NCBI GenBank assembly: GCA_963921825.1
Contig: OY997592.1
Coordinates: 52,658,336-52,722,335 of the forward strand
Direction of reading: 5' to 3'
DNA from: Erodium maritimum
Taxonomy: Eukaryota; Streptophyta; Magnoliopsida; Geraniales; Geraniaceae
DNA length: 64,000 bases
How positions within the stretch are numbered: position 1 is the first letter of the stretch; every line of letters starts with the position of its first letter. Below are positions 23,600-33,899 of the stretch, one piece after another. The position numbers were made by a program, and so were the translations under genes. The notes beneath the pieces were generated by a model. That model searched no databases, was not told where the DNA came from, and saw only the letters and a list, made by a program, of their open reading frames with translations.

Positions 23600-24260
23600 T
23601 GCGTTGGTCTAAGTGAGAGATATAATTTACTTTCTAAGAAAGATCACGCCTTACTTCAGGAAGCTTGTTTTTCTCACCTAGATGTGGAAACGTTGTCTCA
23701 TCAAAATGAAACCTTTGGGCCCTATGGTTGTCTCATAACTTTCTTCTCTAATGAAAGACTCTGAATATATCTTCCTACATTGTCAACTAGCTTGGTCATT
23801 CAGGATGAAAGTTCATCGTTGATGGAGCTTCTTTCTCTTCCTTCCCAATTCAATCTCAACATTATTGTTAATTTGGCCTGGTTTGGAATCAATGAAATGG
23901 TGGAGAAGGTGGTCAAAATTGGCTAAGTAGCTCTATGGTTGTTGTTGATTCATTGGGATGGTTTAGTGTTCAATCAAGTCTCAGAACCAGTTAAAGCCTT
24001 ATTTTTGAAGCTTCAACGTTAATCATTTGTTCTTCTTTGTGTTGCAAGCTCGCTCGAGGAAGGATGTTCTTTCGGTCAATGGCAATCAAGCCCCCATCTT
24101 TGCTTTGTTTGAGTTTTTATTCCTTTGTTTTATTATTGCTTGCAATGCAGTTATTACGTTTTTAGTTTTTGTTTTACAAGATTGAGTTCGTCTATCCTGC
24201 TACTTTATACTTAATCCTCTTAGGTACATTGATCAATAATAATCTCGCTTACAAAAAAAA
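23600..24260 (+). pseudogene. LINE ORF2 C-terminal fragment and 3' end
   Basis: At 23763-23800 the plus strand reads EYIFLHCQLAW, the signature of the zf-RVT domain at the C-terminus of plant L1 reverse transcriptases. Downstream the T-rich 3' UTR ends with an A-run at ~24251-24262. Only the 3' ~650 bp are present, as in a typical 5'-truncated LINE. It directly adjoins the copia integrase remnant. Confidence 0.7.
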
Positions 24261-24736
24261 ACACAAAGACTTTCATATGCAAGTAGTTTATACGGGATTA
24301 ATTATTAATTTGAATTGTTTGTAATTCGACAAGACTACTACTTTTAGTGTTCGTCTTTTTGTGTTATGTTTTGATTAATGTTAATTGTGTGTAAAGTTTA
24401 CTCTAAGTTAATCACAATTAATTAATATTTTATAATAATTATTAAATAAGTAATATCTAAATTAGTTAAATTAATAATTCTTTAAGTAATTAATTATTAG
24501 CAGAGTTAACAAATAAAAGAGACTAAACTCATACACTGTTTATTGTTTATTGTGATGGTTTTAATTTGAACTTCCTTCTTCTTTTTACCTTAACAAAATT
24601 AATAGATAAAAGAGGTTAACCTAGAAAATTTTATTATACATGCTTTTAAAAGTTGAGAGTTAGGATTGGCAATGCACCTACATGATAATAATAATAAAAA
24701 GAACCTATAGCTTTTTCTAGCTTCTTGTGTCTCTTT
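24261..24736. other. AT-rich intergenic, no gene
   Basis: Very AT-rich with taattaa motifs. Nothing codes. Confidence 0.5.
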
Positions 24737-26800
24737 ATGGCGTCGTCTTTCCCCACCACCCACCTACCTTCTCCACTTGCTGCTTTGCCATTATCGACTA
24801 CTCCGCCTCTCTTGACCGTTCCTGATGAAGTTGTTGACAATGTTGTTGCAACCCTCCCATGAGGTTTACCATCCAAAGCGTGCTCCTAGGGCTACAAAAG
24901 CAATGGCTTAACCTTCCACTTGACAAACCACCACCGAGCTGCCACTACCATCGCTCTCATCCCCCATCCTACAAGCATTGTAGACTGCACACATGTTCCC
25001 GGTGATGATGTCGCATTTAACCTCTATGGTCGATCGGAATAAATGAATCCAAAAATATACCAAACAGAGATCCTCAACCTCCTATTCACCTGCTCCCACA
25101 CGTTGCCCTTGATGTCGTCGCTGATCACGGCCACAACACCATCAGCAACCCCCCACCCCTAGATGATCTTTAGGAGATGTTCTCTATGTGCACTATCGAT
25201 CCAGATGAGGATACCATAATTGAGGTGTCGTATACCCCGATGAACCAAGATTCTTTGGCCTACCACCTTGCAGTATGGTTGACCGCCTCCCCACCGGCCG
25301 ACCCTATAATCAGAAGGTAATGCTCCGGGTAATATCCAATGCATGAGGAACGTCCTCCGATGGTCTCGTGGTAAAGGATTTGGATTCAGACGTCTACGTG
25401 TTCTATTTTTCCTCTCATGAAGCAAAGTCTCAGATGCATAGAGATGAACCAAGGTATTTCGATCGTGACCTCTCATCTTGTCTGATTTCCCGATACATAG
25501 GGGGATGTCGTTTCCTTGACTGGACCATATCCAATTATGAGCTCTGGCATGAGATATCACGCCAGTAGTTATGACAGATGTGACATGTACTCTTGTGAGA
25601 AACACCCTTGGAGGTTGTGTGAAGGTCAGTTGTGACCAATGAGGCCTCTATTAGAGAGGCAAGATCCGGGTTATGTTCTGAATGCAACTGAACAGCCCCC
25701 CAAGCGATCAATGGTCCTAAATTCCGAGAATTTTTTGAACCGGACCGCATTAGGGTCAAGTACGAATGCTTGTCACTCTTTTGCTTCAACTTAGGTCGTT
25801 TGGGCCATATAGTTCATGAGTGCACAACTGCCCCACCTGGAGTACTCATGTATGACCTCTTTCTAGCGGCCGAATTGAACACAACGCTATGACAACACTT
25901 CACCACTAATTGGGCACCACTAGGGAAACATGAACTAGCCTTGCCTTCCTTTGAGTCCCCCCCCCCCCCCCCCCCCGATCACAACCTTCTGCACCACTCT
26001 TGACATCGAATATCCTGCCTAAAGCTCCAGTATGTTCTTGGATCCACACGCTCATCTGAAAACCCCAACCAATGATGGAGATAGAACAAGGTTTGGCTCG
26101 AGGAAGACTCATGGGTGTGACATCCAAAATCCTTCCTAAGCACAGCTAGGAGGGACAAACAACTATTAGGAGCCAATTTGGGATCTTTTCTTTAACATGT
26201 TGACATCCCCACCCACCATGGGACAATCGGTGGGAATCTGGCTCTTGAAAAGGTCGAGAAAGGGAAGAAAGTAACCAAGCCGCCAACTATTGAGCCGGAC
26301 ATGATCTTGGTAAGGAAGAGGGTCTTAGGCCTAACCGATAGCATTTATACAAAGGAGCCTCAGGAGAATCATGTGAGGTCTGGAAAGCAGTCTCGTCAGG
26401 GTCAATGAGTGGCCTTAGGGGACGCGGGATGCTAGGGAAGGAAAGCAACTTGACCCCTCCACGATTAGCATCAGCTAACCGAATTCCTCCACTAATTGTT
26501 GAGATCTTTGGTCTATTATCGCACTCCTCACAAGTAATCGGTTCCCACCATAGGATCAAGCAAATGTCGGGTAATCTAGTTTGTACCAGGTCGAGGCACA
26601 GTTGGTCACCGCAAGGCTTAGAGCGTCTTTATCTTGGTGATGGTCATGAATTTCAATATCGAGTTTGTTTCAGTTATAATTATAGGATTAGAGAGTTGGA
26701 ATAATTTTATGCACATAATGTCCATACTCATATTATGTTTCTTTCTGTTTATGTGATTTTCATATGAATTAATGAAATCATAGTTTTTTTTCGTTCAAGA
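24737..26800 (+). pseudogene. LINE-type ORF1 pseudogene with DUF4283-like region and broken zinc knuckle, no ORF2
   Basis: ATG at 24737 opens MASSFPTTHLPSPLAALP, which stops after ~41 codons. The 25368-25568 frame contains DSDVYVFYFSSHEAKSQMHR and EPRYFDRDLSS, resembling the DUF4283 domain of plant retroelement ORF1/gag proteins. Farther on, 25770-25823 reads VKYECLSLFCFNLGRLGHIVH then EC, a CCHC knuckle in which the second cysteine has become leucine. A C20 run (25957-25976) breaks the frame further. The tail at 26700-26800 is T-rich and ends like a LINE 3' UTR. No reverse transcriptase is present between ORF1 and the tail. Confidence 0.6.
25957..25976 (+). repeat. C20 homopolymer
   Basis: Twenty consecutive C residues inside the LINE ORF1 remnant. 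Confidence 0.95.
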
Positions 26801-27155
26801 AAACTTGACTTGAAAGAACTATTTTTTTATATAACCCTAAATCCGACACTCGGAAGGCCTCTTTTGTATCCTTAGAGCATGAACAAATCGCTCCCCGCTC
26901 CGCGCGCGCACGGTCTGAGGACCGCGGTCCGACCCGTTGCTGACGCAAAAAAACGCGGTCCGCGCTCCCGAAACACGCGGTCCCGCTCCCGCTCCTCGAT
27001 CCTCTCTCGCTGGCCGAGCGTGCGGTCCGCGCTCCTCGCTCCCTCGCTGCGCTGGACATCTCCGGTGCCGCCACGTGTCCACCCGACCGCTGACAAAGGT
27101 CAACAACGACTAGTTTTTTTTTTAAAAAAAATTAAAAATCAGCAAAATAAAAGCC

Positions 27156-27163
27156 TATAAATA
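27156..27163 (+). promoter_or_regulatory. TATA box of element B accessory gene
   Basis: cctataaatacc, about 107 bp before the ATG at 27270. The same cctataaata core precedes both SANT genes of element C. Confidence 0.75.
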
Positions 27164-27269
27164 CCCATCCACCTTCTCATTTTTTCCACACCAATCTCCA
27201 CTTTCACTCTCCAAATTCACACTCTCCTTCCCAAATTCTCCTCTCTCGTTTCAATTATTCTCGTGAAAA

Positions 27270-28828
27270 ATGTCGGGCGACGCTGGGTCCCGTGTACAAT
27301 CAGCTGGTGAAGAAGTCGGATTCATCCCCGACGAACTGGCACATAATTTTCAAGACATGCTAAGGGACAATCGGGACAACTCCGCTTTCTACCCATACTC
27401 GCAACCAGGGTCGAGTTCAGGTAAGTGCAAACTTATTATTTATGTAACATAATTTTTAAATTAATTTATTGTATTAATTTTTTTAATTAATGCATTGTAT
27501 TAATTGTTTTTAATGAATTTATTATATTAATGTATTGTATTAATTTTTTCCACTTAATTTATTGTATTCATTTTTTGTATTAGGGCAATACCGTCCCCAA
27601 CAATTTCAAATGGCGCCAGGGTTCTAGGTGCCATCACAATTTGGTATGCACCCACAAGGGTTCCAGACGCCACCGTTTGGAATGAACGCACAAGGGTTCT
27701 CGCTGCCACCCCAATTCTACAACTACCCCGGGCACACACTACCCGACGTAGAACTCCCCCAACCATCCTCTGCCGGACCTTCCCAACGACGACCCTGAGC
27801 CCCTGCCCGATCCCAAGCACAACCCTAAGGCCAAACCCAAGAACCAGATCCGGAGGGCCGGACATTTAGCAAGGAGGATGACCTCCACCTCATAGATTGC
27901 TGGTTGAGTAGTACAAAAGACCCCATCAAGGGCAACTCTCAAACCGGCAACACATTCTGGTGCGCTGTTACGAGGAAATACAACTCGAGGGGAGGTCTCC
28001 CAGAGCGCGCCTGGCAAGCTATCAAGAAACGTTGGCTCAGAGGTTCCTCTCAGACAAGGAGGTTCCTCGGCTATTTGAAGAGGTCCAAGGACGAGTATGT
28101 GAGTGGTGCCAACCACGACGAGCACATGAGACGTGCGAAGGATATGTGGGTGGAGGCAGGGAAAGTGGGTGACCACCCACTAAAGTTCGACCTGGATCAT
28201 TGGGTGATGAAGCTCGAGGGTGTCGACAAGTTCACTGCCCAAGAAGGCACAATGGGAAATGTCCGCCGTCAAGTACGCCAACAACGACAGCGGTTGGATG
28301 AGGCTGGGGCTTACAGCTCAACCCCACCCATAAGCACAGGGACGAGTACACACCTCTCAGTGGTGAGTCCCAACACCAGAATGGGGAGCTCCCGACAACT
28401 ACGAGGGGACTGAGGTCCCTCTCATCGACACACCCCCATCCCCTGAGCCCGCCCTAACTCCCCCTATCCGAACCCGACCGCAAGGAAAGAAGGCAGCGAA
28501 GGCCTCCAACAAGTCGACCATCCTCACGGCCCAAATATCTGCCTTCGCCGACCTGGAACGTACACGGCTGGAGGTTGAACGTACAAGGGAGGAACGCTAT
28601 GCAGAAAGGAGCCGCTCGTTACAGAAGATACACGATAAGTGGGAAGCAAGCATGACCCTCTACATGACTTTGTATACCACTGATACCTCCAGTTTCAACG
28701 AAGAACATTTGGCATATCACAATGCATTGAAGAGACGAACGCAAAGAGTCTTGGATGCCCTTGAAGATGAAATTGACGAGCTTCGACGACAACCACCTCC
28801 ACCACCGGGGGATGCTTCCACCTCATAG
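27270..28828 (+). pseudogene. SANT/Myb-like Harbinger accessory protein (GST T3-like family), nonsense-riddled
   Basis: Exon 1 is 27270-27420 (MSGDAGSRVQSAGEEVG). The intron is GTAAGT...TTAG, and exon 2 starts at 27584. Exon 2 has a Gln/Pro/Phe-rich linker, then the SANT-like region from ~27860 (FSKEDDLHLIDCWLSS, DPIKGNSQTGNTFWCAV). A KFDLDHWVMKLEGVDKFT block follows, then AYSSTPP, a basic patch and a coiled-coil tail (ADLERTRLEVERTREERYAE) ending at 28826. In-frame stops occur at 27625 (TAG), 27796 (TGA) and 27826 (TAA), and a frame change lies between ~28340 and 28411. In Harbinger elements such ORF1 proteins bind DNA and help the transposase. This copy is dead but otherwise full length. 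Confidence 0.8.
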
Positions 28829-29181
28829 ACTTTTTTGTGGGTTGTATTAAACGGGGTTGAATAAAATTCGAAGTTCATTTATATTCGTGTTAAATTTATT
28901 TATGAATTATTTATTTTCATTAATTATTTATTTCCAAAATTGTTTAAATTACAAATAATTTAAGCGGTTTCTGATAAAGAATTAAATAAAACAGCAAAAT
29001 ATCAATTAGTAATTCAGTCAGCATCCAGTTAGCACTGTTCTGCACTCCCAGGACCTCAGATGGGCTTTCTGTTGCAAAACACCGACTATTCTGCACTCCC
29101 AGGACCTCAGTTTTGTCCAGTCAGCACAAATTCTGCACTCCCACTCCCTTACCAAAGTCCTTTCTGTTGTTCATGCTCTTA

Positions 29182-29582
29182 GTTTTTTGGTCTTATTAGC
29201 GTTAACATGTTATGATAGTATACACGTTATTGGAGTTCCTTTATATAAATGTATATCTTATGTTATATTAATAAAAAGATCAAATTATGTAGCCACCAAC
29301 TATATTGAACATTATAGTTGTTGGTTGATTTCAAATTTGGGACCAACCTATATACGTGTTTCTTCCAGACATATACAATTGTCCGAGTGAAAAAAAAAAT
29401 CATTTGATATACATCATTGTTTGATACAAGCCTAGATTTTTAGACTCCCAAGTCCCATGACAATTCAAAATTACAAAAACAAAGCAAGATACTAATGAAT
29501 TATTTTACTGTTTCATGTAGTAATATGAAATATTAGTTACTTATAATCCTGACAGCATCTATTGTTCATGGTAATTGATAGT
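29182..29582. other. Spacer between elements B and C
   Basis: 401 bp of AT-rich sequence with no gene. It separates the TTA duplications of two Harbinger-type elements. Confidence 0.6.
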
Positions 29583-29829
29583 TTAGAGCACCCACAGTCG
29601 TGGGCGAGGAGCAGCTGGCGAGATGATCTCGCCGGCGAGGAGGAGGCGGGGAGCAGGCGAGGAGGTCGCTGGCGACTTGGATAGCCGTTAGCGAACTCGC
29701 CAGCAGATCTCGCTGGCGAGGACGACTTTGACCTTCTCGGGGGGCGCGCCGGCCGTTGGCGAGCCACACGCTGGCGATACGTGGCCTGGTTCGCTGGCAG
29801 CAACATTAATTTTTTTTCACTTTCCCACC

Positions 29830-29837
29830 TATAAATA
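29830..29837 (+). promoter_or_regulatory. TATA box of first SANT gene, element C
   Basis: cctataaataaag lies 84-91 bp before the ATG at 29921. Confidence 0.7.
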
Positions 29838-30061
29838 AAGACCCCAAAACTCATTTTTACACACACTCAATTTCTCTCTTCTACTACACTTCAAAAAGTC
29901 CTATTCCAACTTCTTTCGCTATGTCTTCTTTCGATCTCAACGAGTGGGTTCTCAACTATAGGTCGGTGACGGATGAAACTTTGTCCCAAGAGTTTTTGGA
30001 GCCTTGCTTTTCCCCCAACCCGACTGTCCAATCCTCTCAACCCATTTCCGAGCCCGCCGAA

Positions 30062-30085
30062 GTCCGTCCGTCCGTCCGTCCGTCC
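30062..30085 (+). repeat. (GTCC)6 microsatellite within SANT gene 1
   Basis: Six tandem GTCC units in coding sequence. The reading frames on its two sides do not agree, so a change in unit number is the likely frameshift. Confidence 0.9.
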
Positions 30086-30805
30086 GACAAAGGCCAAAGC
30101 AAAGCGTGCCTTGTGGACCGACGAGGAGTACTGCAGGTTAGTTCGAGCTTGGATGCACCACTCGTGCGACTCAGTGCACGGCAACCAGAAGCATAATTTG
30201 AAGTACCGGGGGGCCATCGCTGAGGAACTGGAATCTACTAGGGGCCTGGATGATCCGGTGAGGTCGGGGAAGCAGTGAAAAGACCACTGGCTGGGGACGA
30301 ATCCCAAAGTGACGTTCTTCCAAGTGTTGTTTGTGAAGAACTGCAGGGACCACATGAGCGGCCGGAAGGATGCGGGAATCATGAAGTTGACCGAGGAGCA
30401 ATACATAAAGGCTTGTGGTCATCCATTCACATGGAAACACTGGTGGGATCTTGTGAAAGGAGAACACAAGTGGAATTCTCATTACTTTGTTGTTGACGAG
30501 CCCGTTGTACCGACACCGGTTACGGAGTTCGATGTCGAAGATTCTACCGACTCCGGCAAGCGCCCTCGTGAAGACACGCCGGGCTGTGAGGACAGTCAGC
30601 AAACGACCGGTGCTAATACGGACGGTCAACCCCAGTACAAGAGGCCTATGGGCTGCAAGGCTGCCAAGGCTCAGAGGTAAGGGCTCAGCATCATCGTCTA
30701 AGGAAGCGGTTGCCGATCGTGTCGAGAGGGCCCATATAGCGGCCAAAGAAGCAAGCCAAGCCAGGACCATTGAGAAGGCTGCGCAGCTGAAGCTGATGGC
30801 ATACC

Positions 30806-30810
30806 AGCAG
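30806..30810 (+). repeat. Target site duplication AGCAG, left copy
   Basis: It immediately precedes the TGTCACGCCCC start of the left LTR and is identical to 42599-42603. Confidence 0.97.
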
Positions 30811-31398
30811 TGTCACGCCCCGATTTCAGCGAACCGAACTCGGGACGCGAACTTTTAAAAACATGAACACTTGAAACCTGTTTTCAATAAAAGCTTTGAC
30901 ATTTCCATTTACTTCTCAAAATAATAGCATTTACAATACAAAAACGTCCCAACAAGTGGACAAGGTACAACATCCGTCACTAGACTCAACAAAAGTAAAG
31001 ACCAGACTCCGCTCCAAGCTCCATGAACTTCAAGAGCTAACCTAGTCCGTCCGGTGATCAGTACCTGTAGGAAAAGCAGCTAGGGGTGAGCGTTCGCTCA
31101 CCTCCACGGATAACAGACTGACTATGGCATAATTAGCAGAAAAAGCCAGTAACACTAAAACCAAACCCAACACCGGGACTACAGTCCCCAACTCAAGTAC
31201 TCAACTGACCCACAACCCGTCACCTTCCTCAACAGACTCGACACTCGATAAAAACAGTGTAGACCCAATACAACTATCGACGACCTCCTCAAGGACTCGA
31301 ACGAAACGACACAACACCAAACAAGATCACAAAGGATCGCACACCAGCTGCTCAGTAACCAATCTCAATCAGGTCAGGGTTCGACCTATCGCAATTCC

Positions 31399-31825
31399 TC
31401 GACACGAAGTCGGATCAGGCTGTCGACCTTTCAAACTCGCAATTCCTCGACACTAAGTCGGATCAGGCTGTCGACCTTTAAAACTCGCAATTCCTCGACA
31501 CTAAGTCGGATCAGGCTGTCGACCTTTAAAACTCGCAATTCATCGACACTAAGTCGGATCAGGCTGTCGACCTTTAGAACTCGCAATTCATCGACACTAA
31601 GTCGGATCAGGCTGTCGACCTTTAGAACTCGCAATTCATCGACACTAAGTCGGATCAGGCTGTCGACCTTTAGAACTCGCAATTCATCGACACTAAGTCG
31701 GATCAGGCTGTCGACCTTTAGAACTCGCAATTCATCGACACTAAGTCGGATCAGGCTGTCGACCTTTAGAACTCGCAATTCATCGACACTAAGTCGGATC
31801 AGGCTGTCGACCTTTAGAACTCACC
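31399..31825 (-). repeat. 48-bp minisatellite in 3' LTR (~9 units)
   Basis: Units carry tcggatcaggctgtcgacct and repeat every 48 bp. The period is a multiple of three, so an element-sense frame stays open as a 16-residue repeat containing KVDSLIRLSV. This is probably incidental. Confidence 0.95.
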
Positions 31826-31991
31826 ACCCCAGGTAACCACAATCACAATCACAGGCAAGTTCAATCACACAGGCACTCAAGGCCACTCAAGACACCTCAA
31901 CAGTCAAGACTCGGGTTCAACAACCCCACGGGCACTCGCTGCCACTCAAGACACCAAATTAAATACACGGCTCTCATGGCCACCCCGACTC

Positions 31992-32150
31992 AACAATTAA
32001 ATACGGGCTCTCAAGGCCACCCAAACTCAACAATTAAATACGGGCTCTCAAGGCCACCCAAACTCAACAATTAAATACGGGCTCTCAAGGCCACCCAAAC
32101 TCAACAATTAAATACGGGCTCTCAAGGCCACCCAAACTCAACAATTAAAT
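31992..32150 (-). repeat. 37-bp minisatellite in 3' LTR (~4.3 units)
   Basis: Units start aacaattaaatacgggctct at 31992, 32029, 32066 and 32103. Confidence 0.93.
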
Positions 32151-33899
32151 AAAGCGCACGACAACCTCCGGCATACTCGATGCCTCCAACAGTCCTAAAA
32201 TCGCTAGTTTCACAAACAACCTCCGGGCATGGTCATATGCCTCCAGTAATTCAATTATCGCTAAGTTCTCTGTTCCTACGACACTACTAAGTGTCACATG
32301 CCTTTCTCTTAAACGCTACAATCCCGTATCATGCTTTTCTAATAATTAAATAAATCTACTCAACCCACGACACCCCGGTGTCACATGCAATTCTACCATT
32401 AACTTTCCCTAATCAGGGCCGAGATCCGGCTACTTTTCCCTACCTCGTATATAGATCCAAAAGCGCTCCAACAAAACCCGAAGTGGACCTAGTCACTCGC
32501 CGAGCTTTCCCTTGCCTCGGTCCGTAGCACGATCTAAAAGAACACAAATTCAAAGTACTTTTAAACTAGTACGAATAAACCGAAAATTAATAAACTTAAC
32601 GCCCAAACGTAACCCCGACAATGCCGATCACTCCCAAACTTCCCAATTACTCGAAGTTGCCGATAAAGGACCCGTAAGGGCCAGATTCGCCCGACATGGC
32701 GAATCTGCCCGGTTTTGGTTAATTGCCTTCTGGGGCTCCAAAAGCCCCCGTTTTCGTTTCTACGGTCTTAGAATATTTCAAGGAACCCAACGCACTTGAC
32801 GGAATTGAATTCCGACTTCTAAGTCAATTAATTAACGTTTAAAGTTTCCCAAAACCCGTTAATTACAACTTCTCCAAATTAATTCCAAATTTCGATTCGA
32901 TTAGGAATAAGTGGTCCGGGGGACGTTTTAAACCACCCGAACATTAAAACCCGAGCAACCGAGCACGTGGGCCCCACCCAAGAGGCTTGGCCGAGACCCT
33001 AGGGTTTGAGGGGGGGCTCGGCCACCATGTGGTGGCTGCTGCCAGCTCCGGCCAGCCACCTCATGGCCGGCCGGCCACCACCCACGGTGGCCGGAGCTCC
33101 TCCCGAGCCTCCGGTCACCGGAAAACGTGCCATTACACCCCCAAACACCTCTAAAACGTCTCCAACACCTCCAAAACGTCCATACAACCCTAACCCATAG
33201 TTTATAACCAAACCCTAGCTTTTGATAAATAATCGAAACGAGAAACGGGTTAGGTCTTACCAACGAGGAAGACGAGGGGAAGACGTTTTCTCCTTGCTTT
33301 GAAACGATCCAACGGTTGAATAATCTCTCAAACCCTAGCTTTTAATCTTCTATCTTCTTCTCCACCTTCTTCTCTCTCTAACTCTCTTCTTCTCTCTAAT
33401 TTAAACAACTAACAACTAACAACTAATTAAAAAACTAAACTTTTTCCCTTTTAAAACCTCATTCTCGGCTACAACTCACCACCACACCTTTTCCCCCCAA
33501 AACTAACACCACCACATACTTGACAAGTGTCAAGGTGGGTCCCATACCTTTTGGAAAATATCTAGTTGATATTTTCCAATCAGATTCGCGAAAAACGGAC
33601 GTTTCGGGCCCCGAACGGGCACTTTTCCCAAAAATATTTTAAACTGGACGGGCTTCAAGGAAACGGCCCAACTAAGACCGCTACGACGATGGATAAGCTT
33701 TTCAGGTCCAACACGGTCCTCGAATGGACCAAAACGTCGCTCGGGTGACTTTTCCAGCGAAAAATCAATCCTTCCCAAAATGACCAGAAAGTTGCCCTGA
33801 GTCCCCCGTAACTCATTTTAGTCGATAACGGGGTCAACTTAAGTCCGGCATGACCCTCGGGGTCAATTTAAGTTAAGTTAAGTGTTTGTCTTAAAAATT

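Larger units (their letters stand above)
26875..29178 (+). mobile_element. PIF/Harbinger-type element B (2,304 bp), TTA target duplication, no transposase
   Basis: The ends are perfect 12-bp inverted repeats: GAGCATGAACAA at 26875-26886 and TTGTTCATGCTC at 29167-29178. They are flanked by TTA at 26872-26874 and 29179-29181. A 3-bp TTA duplication and GAGCA-type ends fit the PIF/Harbinger superfamily. The left subterminal region is strongly GC-rich with repeated gcggtccgcgctcc motifs. The right subterminal region repeats ctgcactcccaggacctcag. The only gene inside is a SANT-type accessory pseudogene; the DDE transposase is absent, so movement would need trans supply. Confidence 0.9.

Noticed and set aside
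31399..31825. 115-aa repetitive open frame across the 48-bp LTR array (both LTRs)
   Set aside because: It exists only because 48 is a multiple of three. It has no start context, no domain and no conservation in the 42-bp version.
32928..33263. Several 60-110 aa open frames inside the LTRs
   Set aside because: Exact twins occur in both LTRs on both strands in GC-rich sequence. They are shadows of repeat DNA.
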